Assembly (NCBI GenBank): GCA_021464245.1
Contig: JADCRB010000017.1
Coordinates: 903,427-967,426 of the forward strand
Direction of reading: 5' to 3'
Source of the DNA: Carallia brachiata
Lineage: Eukaryota; Streptophyta; Magnoliopsida; Malpighiales; Rhizophoraceae
DNA length: 64,000 bases
Of this stretch, positions 23,707 through 33,600 are shown one piece after another. The position numbers and the translations under genes were made by a program. Each line of letters opens with the position of its first letter. Position 1 is the first letter of the stretch. The notes under the pieces are model-generated. The model was not told where the DNA came from and did no database searches. It saw only the letters and a list, made by a program, of their open reading frames with translations.

Positions 23707-24093
23707 TGATGTAGGACGAACAACAAACTGACAAACAACTCAGGAATCCACCTAACAAATAAGGAAAACTACGAGAATTCACTCGCAACACACTTAGGAT
23801 TCATTAGCAAATTAATGAAAATCTATTCGTATTAAAAACTCAATATCAAATTATCACTTTTTATAAGCAATATCTGAATAATAAAACTGATATTGAAACC
23901 TATTTATAGAGTTAGACTGAAGAAACCAAATAAGAATAATTCTAACTAGAATATAATTCTAAGTAGAAAATAAATCTAAAGAGGATTCTAAAGAATATAA
24001 TATCTAGCTTGAAAAAATATAAAATATAATGATAAATAGAAAATATTAATAAATTCCTAAATAATAAGAATCTTGTTTCCTTCTTTCCCATCA
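23707..24093 (-). repeat. LTR (5' LTR of the minus-strand retroelement)
   Basis: This is a 387-bp copy bounded by tg...ca (tgatgtagg to cccatca). It is shorter than the other LTR because it lacks that copy's internal duplication. It is followed by tgaag, the likely target-site copy. Confidence 0.7.
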
Positions 24094-25644
24094 TGAAGGT
24101 ACCTAAAGCGTGTGTACAAAGAGCCTGTGCATACCCTTTGTTTCCATGTTCATTCCTGTATTGATGGACAAATATATGCCTTTGAGAGGTCGATCCTGCT
24201 TATGGCTCTGACCCAAAGCGTGTGTACCACTAACTAAGCTGCAAATGGTCTAAGCGAGGCAACAAAAGGATAGTTTGAACACCCTCCCTCTCTAACTCTC
24301 GACCTTCCCTCAAAACCACACCCTTCTGGCCGGCAAGGGTAGCAAGCCACCTTTGTCGGATAGCCAATGTAGCTTGTGCAGGTGTTTGTCTCTTTCATTT
24401 TCCCTTTTCTGCATTTTCTCACTTCTTTCTCTACCCCATTTTTTCTCCCCTCTTTTTTTCCTCTACTATATCTCCGATGGTGTTTTTCGACTTGTCTCTA
24501 GCTAGACCTAGCCTCAATAACGTCATCCATAGCCTCCTCAGCTCTTGATCTACGTTCTCCGGCATTCCGCCTTCAATTTCACTGTCTCCGTCAATGTCTT
24601 TACTGTGGCACTGCTGTCTTGGCCACCGCATTGGTTGCCGGTGTCACTGTACTAGTCGCCGACACCGCTGTCCCCAACACACCCTCCTTTGCTGGAGTTG
24701 CCATACCTGCCGTCGGCAAGGTTGTTAGAGCCACATTGGCTTCTGTAGAAACTAACGTCGCCAATGCCCCCTCCCATGGTGCTGCCTCCCCTAACGCTAC
24801 CGACCCCGCTGCCTACTCTTCTACCTCTACCGGTCATGCATATATTGCTGCCAGCCATGCTTCCGCCGCCGGCCACTGCCACTGTTGCTACTAGAAAGAA
24901 GGGCTTTTGTTTGCTTTTTTTTTTGAATGGGTGATATGTAGTGCCTATTAGCACACCTATGTTAGTAGTTTAGTTGTTTTGGAAATTGTTGTCGGGCGTA
25001 CCCAGTCAATTTTCGTCATAAGTTTACCGAAGTGTGATATTTGCTATATTGTGCAGGTTAGTCCAGCGAATTTAGACTTAGCTAAAATCTCAGTTTTAGA
25101 TAGATTTAGTTTCAGTCTGGTTATTACCCTTTTTAGAGGGTTTTTTCAAATCGAGCATTATGCCTAGTTAGTTCATGGTCTTTTGATCATGTTAGTTGTA
25201 GGCTTTTGTTGTTGTTCTTTATTCCTGTTCTATGCAGGTTTTTTCGACGCCTTTACGTCAAACTTGTGTACGAATTGACGTAACTTAATGCAACGATTTC
25301 CTTTCGCTCAAAAAAAAAAAAAAACAAAGAGGCCTATCCTTCTTCAGAGTTTATAACCTGATTGGCCTCCATTAAAGTGAAAAATTTTGGAAAAATCTGG
25401 TGTTCCTTTGTTTGTCAACCGTATAAAACTATGTTTTTGAACAATTGGTCACAAGGATATTTGCCCAAGGAAAAGGTCTTAAACCAAAAGACTCGATCCA
25501 ATGCCTAATGGACAATGACACAAATTCACAATTTATCCTACCTTAATTATTCAGATAAACCAAATCACATCATCTTTCAATTTAAAATTACTCACTCGAG
25601 TCATGAGAAGTAAATTGAATACATTATTAATGAGCTAATTAGTC
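24094..25644 (+). mobile_element. Probable LINE-like 3' end and flanking DNA
   Basis: The stretch 24960-25315 has the look of a plant non-LTR retroelement 3' end: a T/G-rich untranslated-type sequence with tttatgcaggttttttcgacg near its end, then a terminal A-run (25309-25324). Upstream, 24480-24895 is GC-rich with a 91-codon alanine-rich plus frame and an overlapping glycine-rich minus frame. Both are low-complexity, and neither is supported as a gene. No reverse transcriptase motif is seen and no target-site pair was found, so the class is tentative. From 25325 to 25630 I see nothing. Confidence 0.35.
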
Positions 25645-26284
25645 GACTTGCAGTTTGGTGGATGTCGTTTCGTCTCTCTGTCTTTGTAAGTGTTGTTTTC
25701 AGTCCTTTTTCTGGTTGCGACTCTTGTGCTGATGGTTTTTCTTCTACTTCCCTTGCTCGCATTTGTAGCCGATGGGGCGGTGGGGGAGGTTGTTCTTTTT
25801 AGGGGCAAGATTGGTAATGTATAGTTCGCGTGGGGGGCTTCCTTGGCGGTTTGGTGGCAATGCCGATCTGGTAGTCCTTGGGGGCATAGTTCTAGGCGTT
25901 GAAGGCAACAGCGGCTTGGTGTTGTGGCCGATTTTTTGGGTGCTTTGGGTCAAAATCCGTCGTGAATTCCAGTGTTTCTTTGTCCAATGTAGTCGTTTGG
26001 CTATGACGCCATTTAGGCAGCACAGCTCACACTGGAGTTCACTGGTGCTAGTGCCCCTGCTTGACAGGGCGACTGTGGAGCCGCTATAGGTATGGTGCCC
26101 TCTGGCATTTGGGCCTTTTTAATTGGGCTTGGGTTGCCGCTGTTGTTTCCAATTCCTATACCTTTTCTTTTGGGCTTTTGGGATGCTTGTTGTTTGTCGG
26201 GCTTTTGGTGTATAGCGCTACTTTTGGGCCTTTCTTGTATAATAGTTATGTTTAAGTAATAAAGTTATCTTTGTTGTTCGAAAA
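25645..26284 (+). mobile_element. Short non-LTR retroelement copy with 13-bp target-site duplication
   Basis: The flanks gagctaattagtc (25632-25644) and gagctaattggtc (26285-26297) match in 12 of 13 bases, the length expected for LINE or SINE insertions. The 640 bp between them are clearly more GC-rich than the surroundings and end in ttgttgttcgaaaa, a short A-run. There is no terminal inverted repeat. A 105-codon plus frame (25772-26089) has no recognised domain. A 5'-truncated LINE is the likeliest reading, and a retrotransposed RNA copy of some other gene is possible. Confidence 0.6.
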
Positions 26285-26599
26285 GAGCTAATTGGTCAAA
26301 GCATTTTTTGTAAGAATGATTAATTAAAATATTGAACACCTTGAAGTCGAGGGTTCAAAATTTGGTGATGTTGACAAACCAATCAATAGCTAATCATGTT
26401 CTTCGGAAGCTTGAAATCCTAATTAGTTTAGATGTTGCAATGTAGGATGCGAATAGACTTGTTCATGGACTTGCAGACCTACCCATTTTACCTGATCAAA
26501 TTTATAAGAAACACATACGTATTCAATTCTATGGCCCACCTTTCAATCGGTCAACTAAGGGGTAAGCGTGTTATTAGTGTGTAACTATTAGAAAGTATA

Positions 26600-27060
26600 A
26601 ATTTTGGTCAACAAAAAAAAAAATCTAAATACGGTCTTTAATTATGACAAAAAAGTGTCCAAACAAGTTAGCAATATTAAATTATCATTAATTAACGCGT
26701 TGAGAGCTGATATGATAAAATTATTTATTCAAGTCAGCAGTTTGCGCTTATATACTTAAAATTACTCAAGTTTAGGCAACATTTAATTCCTACATGACAA
26801 AAAAGGAAAGAATTTTAATACTTATACGACAAGAATCATTTAAATCCTGTCCATAAAATTGTCACAAAGACGTTAAAAGTTACTTGAACTTATTATTTTT
26901 GTCATGTAAGTACAAAATATTGATTAAAATAAGTAAACTTTGTCAACATCAGTTTTCAACTTATCAATTAACGACGATTTAATGTTATCGATCTATTTGT
27001 ATATATATATTTTTTAAGTTAGTGACTTTTATTTAGATTATTTTGTGAAAAGTGGCATAG
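26600..27060. mobile_element. Old long-TIR MITE-like element
   Basis: The left half (around 26655-26780, with ttagcaatattaaattatca, attaattaacgcgttgagag, ctgatatga) pairs with the reverse complement of the right half (around 26875-27000, with gataacattaaatcgtcgtt, aattgataagttgaaaactg, atgttga). The pairing is imperfect but collinear over more than 120 bp. It is non-coding. The boundaries are approximate. Confidence 0.45.
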
Positions 27061-27897
27061 ATTTAGGGGGTGTTTAGGTAAATTTTAAAAGAATGCATTT
27101 GTAATTCATTTTTAAAAAGTAGGGAGATAAATGTTTAGTAAATTTTTTTATGTTACTGTTTAATTCTGTTTATTTCCTTATACGACTCCCTACCAACAGT
27201 TGATTGAAAAACAACTCAAAACTACTTTTTACTGTCTTTTGAATTACTTTTCACTTTATAATATTAATAATAATTTATGTGAATTAAATTACGCTTAAAA
27301 ATATTTATATAATTTTATTATTTCTTTTACTTGTTACATGAATTAAATATATTAATCTATTTCATTAATATTTGTATAAACACAATATTTTTTTTTTTCA
27401 ACTATTGTTAAATAATATTTTTTACTTCAATTTTCTTTAATATTGACACTTAGAAAAAATCTCAAACATTATATGTTTTATTATCTAATAAAAATAAATA
27501 TTTTTTTTCAAACAAAGTTAAAAATTAAGTGAAAAATTCTCAATATTTTTTATAGAATATTATTTTAAAAATATAAAATTATAAAATATAAAAATAAATT
27601 TGTACTATATAAATTAGATTTTAAATTAGACATTTTATTATTTAACAACAACATTAAATATAAAATTAACTAAAAATTTTATTATTTTAATCAACAGTCA
27701 ACAACAGGAGACGTGAATCAGCAATCAGCAATAATAGTAACAATCAACAATAACAAATAATAATAATAATATTTAACAAGTAAATCAAATAGACTCTTAA
27801 ACCTTCTAATAGTGACTGACTTAATAATAAACTTGAGCTATCAACTAATTACTTGATTGGGCTTGAGCTTTGCTCACTTCTTTTCTTTATGCAGATC
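27061..27897. other. AT-rich intergenic DNA, no gene seen
   Basis: This is very AT-rich DNA with short A/T runs and a small array of aataat-type phrases near 27740-27770. I see no coding motif. Confidence 0.45.
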
Positions 27898-28134
27898 CAC
27901 TAAAATTCCTGAAGCCCAGCCTAAGCAGTCCTACGTTTATACATGGCCTTAGCTTGTACCTTTAACGCTCGCTCGTTTTAATCTGTCGTTGGAGAAATCA
28001 AACGCTTTTAATACAGCCACTATCCACTAAAACCAATTCCTAAACCCCAGCCTTAGCTTGAACCTTTTAACACTCCCTGGTTTTAATCTGTCGTTGGGGA
28101 TAAAGCAAACACTTTTAATACAGTCATTAGCCAT
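27898..28134. repeat. Imperfect tandem duplication of about 120 bp
   Basis: The segment ccactaaaa...aatacagcca (27898-28018) is repeated at about 28024-28134. Shared phrases are ccttagcttg, gttttaatctgtcgttggg and cttttaatacag. The second copy lacks about 20 bases of the first. The function is unknown. It is more GC-rich than its flanks. Confidence 0.7.
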
Positions 28135-29362
28135 TAGCCAGGGTAATAGAATATTTGAACTCTTATTTTTTAAGTGTAGAAATAAATTTTTAATTTCTAC
28201 AAACTAAAAGTTATTAACTGAGCTTGCACCTTGAATAAGTTTAGTTAAAGAATCCGCGATGTAGTCTGTTTTTAGTCTCCTTTTTGAAAAAATTAATTAT
28301 TTGTATATCCAAATGATGAGCAAATGTTAAATCACAATAGAATATAATACAATAAAAAATCAATTAATTTGATAAACAATATAGCATTGTGACACAACAA
28401 ATTAAGTAAAGTATATTAAATACAAAGCACAGAAAAGTACAATTAATAAATTATAATTCAATTAGTATTAAAATTGTTTTTAAAATTGAAAATTTTGAAT
28501 GAAGTTGTAGTCGAAACCTATAAAAAAAAAAAAAATCATAGAAAGGTATTACTTGCTGACCACTTGAGGATGGGCAAGAAAAAATGGCTTCTTAGTTCTT
28601 CGATGAAGGGAAATGGGCGTAAAAGGTTGAAATAATTTTAAACCTGTATTATATTTCAAGAATATTTATTATGGTACATAACTTTAGAAAATAATTAAGA
28701 ACTGAACCCAATTTAGGCTTTAAAAAAAATACTCAATTTTTAGGCTTTAAAAAAAATACTCAATTTAGGCTAAAAATTTTGTTTTTGTCATTGGTGAGCT
28801 TACTGAGTGGTACGAAGTGTGTGATAGAAGGTGCAATTTCCATGATCAAAATTGTGAACTACTATCACCATTTTCCTATTTATCAAGACAAAAAAAAATT
28901 ACAAATTACTTCACACAAATTTAGGGGTGTTCAATTAATATAGCATTTTCCTACCTATCAACATTTTCCTATTTATATAGCATAGTTATTAGGGGTGTTC
29001 AATTAACCAAAAAATTAAAATAAATTGAACTAAATTTTCAATTAACTGAACTAATTTTATAATTTGTTAACCAAACGAGCCGAATCAAGTGAAAACTAAG
29101 AAATTTCAGTTGAATTTTAATTTTCAAATATTAAAAAAAAACTGTCATTAAATAATAAGAAAAAATATAACTAATAGCTTTTTTTTTTTTGTCTACTTGA
29201 ATGTTCATTGGACCATGAGCTATTCAATAGACATAACTCTCTTTCATTTCATATATCTCACTCTTGCTCTTGTGGGATTTAAATTTAAAATTTTAAAAAT
29301 AAAAATTTGAATTCTAACTACTAAACTGTTCTAAGAAACAATTAATATAACTATTGATAATA
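28135..29362. other. AT-rich intergenic DNA, no gene seen
   Basis: No open frame of interest is present. Between 28920 and 29120 there are phrases such as aggggtgttcaattaacc and attaaccaaaaaattaaaat. These recall eroded ends of hAT-like elements with AACCGAA-type repeats, but no boundary can be set. Confidence 0.35.
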
Positions 29363-29960
29363 AATAGATGTTAATAAAATTTATATATAATGATAATTAT
29401 AACTTTTTTTTGAAAAAATTATATAAAAGATTTTTTTTTTTCTACATTTAAATTAGAATTTTTAATTTTTTTTTATTTATTACAATTGAAATAGAGCCAA
29501 CATTTTCTGTTGGTCAAATTTTTAGTTCAAGATTAATTTTTAATGTAGCAAAACTGAAGCTTTTAGTTCTCTATTCGATTATAGAGATTCGGCTTGATTA
29601 CCCGAAGCATATCATCGTGCTTATTATCTTCTCCAGTGCTCCAATGATATGTATTAAAAGAAAAAATATAATAAATAGATGTTAATAAAATTTATATATA
29701 ATGATAATTACAATTTTTTTAAAAAAGTTATATAAAAGGTAATTTTTGTACATTCAAATTAGAATTTTTAATATTTTTTGTTTATTAAAATTAAAATAGA
29801 ACCAACATTTTCTATCAAATTTTCAATTCGAATTAATTTTCAACTTTGTAAAACTGAAACTTTCAGTTCTCTTTCGATTACAGAGATTCGGCTTGATTAC
29901 CTGAAGCATATCATCGTGCTTACTATCTCCTGAGGGCTCCAATGATATGTATTAAAAGAA
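29363..29960. repeat. Tandem duplication of about 300 bp upstream of the bromodomain gene
   Basis: Copy one (about 29363-29658) and copy two (about 29670-29960) share the phrases aataaatagatgttaataaa, cggcttgattacc, gaagcatatcatcgtgctta and ctccaatgatatgtattaaa. They differ by scattered substitutions and small gaps. The duplication ends about 50 bp before the probable 5' transcribed region of the next gene, so it may form part of the promoter. Confidence 0.8.
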
Positions 29961-30126
29961 AAATATAAAATCACATGGCTTTTGCATTTGCAAAACCCAA
30001 AAAGGAAAAAAAAAAAAAAAAAATAATTTTTGGGACTTGTGGGAGCGTTAGAAAAAAAAACGCTTTCACATTCTTGCCCTCAAAAGAACTGAAAAATGTG
30101 AGAGAAACAAAAAAAAAAACACAGAC

Positions 30127-30128
<2 letters not shown>

Positions 30129-30160
<32 letters not shown>
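30129..30160. repeat. (CT)n microsatellite in the probable 5' leader
   Basis: This is a pure ct run of about 32 bases, preceded by A-rich sequence and followed by T-rich sequence. CT-rich stretches are common in plant 5' untranslated regions, and it lies about 500 bp before the start codon at 30658. The region between may contain a leader intron, but its borders are not clear. Confidence 0.75.
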
Positions 30161-30162
<2 letters not shown>

Positions 30163-30657
30163 AAATGCACTTCGACTTTTTGTCGCTTTGGGGTTCTTCT
30201 GGCCGTTATACTTTGTTAGTATTAAGTTAATTTTTCTTGTTCGTTCATTTATCTTTGAATTATGTTAATTATGATCGATTGCCATGGTTTCTCTCTCTCT
30301 GTTTTTTTTTTTTTGGTTTAATTTTAAATTTTTGTGTTATCAAACATGGATTAATGTTATAGAGAAGTAATGCTAATGGAAAACCCGTTAGTGGGGGCAG
30401 TAACCGCCCTCTAAGTGATGGCGCTGATTTAAAATGCTAATTGTTTTCGTAAGTTTGCCAATTGGCATAGGTGGAGGTGGTGGTTGATCGTCTGAATATT
30501 GTTTTGTTGGCAGCATTACAGTTGTTACTCTGAATGCCATTACTTGTTCTGGTCATGATTTGTAGCTTAGCTAACTTGAAGAATTCCTAAATATAGGGCA
30601 ACATAGAAGTGGGGAATCTTGTTTTGAAGATATATTAGTTGTTGTGCAATTGTTAAA

Positions 30658-33600
30658 ATGAAGAGGAAACGTGTGGCAAAGCGCAAGAAACCTGTGCCTG
30701 TAAAATCCGTGCCGAGTCATCCCACTGTGGTGAATGAAAATGCCGAAGCATTCGCTAATTTTGTTGCCCCAAATGTTCAATATAATCCTCCATCAGACGA
30801 GTCTAATGATTTTAGGTTGGTTGTATCCGATTCTGATTCGGATTCATTGTCATCTTCGTCATCTTCCTCTTCCAATGGGAGTGATGGTTCTCAAGATGTT
30901 GACAGTGGCTCTGATGAATCAGCAAGCAAAACAAGCGTAAAGAAGTCTGCAAGTAAGCGGGGTCGGCCTAGGAAAGGAAATGTGCAGAAGCAAGCTATAA
31001 GTGAGAAGACTAAGTCATTTAAGGGGTTTGAACTTTCAAGTGGGAAAGGAAAGCAGTCAAAAAACCCTCATCAGTATCCTCAATACAACAAGAAAGAGCT
31101 GAAAGCTTCCTTTGCGGTAGGTTGAAAGATTTTATGATTCTAATGACGTTGTGTGAAATTTTGGGATTTCATGGATATCAGGATTTCTTTTTGTTCAAAT
31201 AGTATATTGTGCTTGTGCTTAATTTTTCTTTTAATTTCTGATTTTCGGTTTGCTTTCTAGGTGATTAAGAAAGTTATGGAAATGGATGAGGCCGTTCCTT
31301 TTAGTTCTCCTGTCGATCCTGTTTCTTTGGGAATACCTGTAAGTGGGGATAGAATTTGCGTGTAATTCATTTTTTGTTTTGATATGGAATTGTCAATGAT
31401 ATAATCCTAGCTATTATGTGTGCATAAAAATATGCTGAACGTTGAAGTTTTTTTGGTACATCAGAAAACAAAGGCTTCCGTTGTTGGACTTTAAATGGAA
31501 TTTGTATGGGTTCTTATTATCACAAGTTAATTCACTATAGCAACCAAGAAAGGAAATAAATAATTGGTTAGCTTGTTACAATAATTTTCTCATCAGCATA
31601 GTCACTTATTTATCTTTAGCATGCAATATGGGTTTTATTTTTTTCATGAACTATGAAAGATAAGGATTTGTGCTTTTTTTTTTTAGTATTTCCAACTTTT
31701 CCTAAAGAACAGGAGTCAAATTAGTTTGATAGGTAGATACACACATGCCTAAGGTGATTCACCATCTCTTGTCAGTTAACTAAGGAAAAGAAGTTGGAGC
31801 TTTGTGGTTTCTCGTGCATTGGTTGCAGTCTAATAGGCTTTGATAAATCCAGGGGGTTTTTTTTTTTTTTATGGAGTTGCATCTATGACTTTTGCTACCA
31901 TTTTGTGGTTATTTTTTAACTAATACCACCACCACCACCATCATCACCACCATTAGTGCTGTTGTTACTGAGTTGGAAGGTAAATCCTATCTGTTGGAGT
32001 ATAAGATATAGAAATCCCACATTGGAAAAGAAGGAAAGAGTAAATCAACATATAAGTGTGGTTAGAAGACTCATAACCTAAGTTTTAAAGTTTTAGGTAA
32101 GATGTGATGTCAAAAGCTCATTTAATGTTGCTTGCTTCTTTCCTCTTATGATCCATTTATGTTGTTGGGTTATGTTTTACAAATCTTTACATGATATCAG
32201 AGCCTGAATTTTGTTGCCCCTCACATTTAATGGTGAATTAGAGACAGCCTAGGTGAGCTGGGTCCAACCCTAGTGAGTTGGACTTTCGTTATTTGTTCAC
32301 GTTTCCAGCTCAAGTGAGTTGGGCCTATCCTAGTGAGTTGGCTTTCGCGTGAAGGGGCGTGTTGGAGTATAAGATGTAGAAATCCCACATTGGAAAAGAA
32401 GGAAGGAGTAAATCAACATATAAGTGTGGTTAGAAGACCCATAACCTAAGTTTTAAGGTTTTAGGTAAGATGTGATGTCCAAAAGCCCATTTAATGTTGT
32501 TTGCTTCTTTCCTCTTATGATCCATTTATGTTGTTGGGCCTATGTTTCTACAAATCTTTACACTATCCATCATAGTGAGGCCAACAAGCTGTAATTATTG
32601 AGCATTGAGCTGTGGAGAAACCATGTTAAAAAAAAAGTGAATGATGCAGGAATAATAATGTTGATAGATGTGTGCTGATTCAAGGACAGATCGCATAAGA
32701 AATGAGAATATTCATGAAAAAGTGAGTTGACACATACAAATGTATAGTATTTCAGGTTAAGAGATGAGGTGTGGAAATGCTATTCAAGAATGTTTGAATT
32801 TGTACAATACAGACCTACAAGTGTGTTGTTAAAAGGAGTCACCAAATTGCAAAGGAAATGGGTAGCTGAGAGGAAGAGGAAGGCCTAGAATAATTTGGGA
32901 GACATTGATTAGGGAGGATTTGAAATAACTCTTGTTGACGACCAATTTGGTTGACAATAGCAGGAAAAGATTCTTATAGCTTATCATAATTAATTTTTGG
33001 ACTAAGGCTATTGATGTTGACTAATTCTTATATCTTTAGTATCATGCCGGGGCTGACCGTGATTTGGAAAGAAGAAAAAATGAACTCCTCATGGCCCTTA
33101 TTTTCATATCTTTCTTTTTCTTTTTCTTTTATGAAAAACGGTAGTTTTTATTATGACTTCTCATCTTATTATGCCCTTCACCCTTCTTTTAGAATTTTTT
33201 GAATAGTTATTTTTTCTGGCTGCAATATGATGGCACTCAAATTATTAAAATGCAAGTAATTATCTTTGTCTTGTGTGCTATTTGTGCATACACCACCAGA
33301 GCTTGCAGAAATATGCTGCTGTATTTTTCTTTCCCCCCATATTCTGTATGTCCAGTGGACTTATCTTTTTCTCCTCTCAATGTTGATGAATGGGGAGTTT
33401 TTCCAGCAGTACAATCACCATGATGTGATGGTCACTCCAATGGATTTTGGAACAATACTTTGCAATCTTCAAAAAGGTATCAAGTACCTGAACTCGGCTG
33501 ATGTATTTAAGGACATACAACACATTTGGGAACATTGTCGCAAGTACAACAAGAAAGGGGACTACATTGTTTACCTTATGAAAAGGGTGAAGAAGAAGTT

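Larger units (their letters stand above)
20222..24093 (-). mobile_element. Non-autonomous LTR retroelement carrying a PDS5 gene fragment
   Basis: Two direct LTR copies start with tgatgtaggacgaac (20222 and 23707). Next to the second, on the minus strand, is a primer binding site complementary to initiator-Met tRNA (tggtatcagagca, 23703 to 23691). A purine-rich strand lies next to the first LTR (gcaggggaga, minus strand, near 20780). The element is therefore in minus orientation. The flanks taaag (20217-20221) and tgaag (24094-24098) match in 4 of 5 bases. The inside holds no recognisable gag or pol. Instead it carries a captured piece of PDS5 (21418-22063) and an acidic frame. A 648-bp hAT element later landed inside (22474-23121). 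It needs proteins from another element to move. Confidence 0.75.

Noticed and set aside
24619..24954. Alanine-rich plus frame and glycine-rich minus frame as genes
   Set aside because: Both are low-complexity readings of the same GC-rich stretch, without domain or flanking gene signals, inside probable retroelement DNA.
31992..32562. Cassandra-type TRIM with embedded 5S rRNA
   Set aside because: I looked for the 5S promoter-like segment in the LTRs and did not find it, so it is another TRIM family.
32640..33005. LINE relic as an additional exon of the bromodomain gene
   Set aside because: It contains several stops and matches the end of RTE-type LINE polymerases; exons 2 and 3 join well without it.
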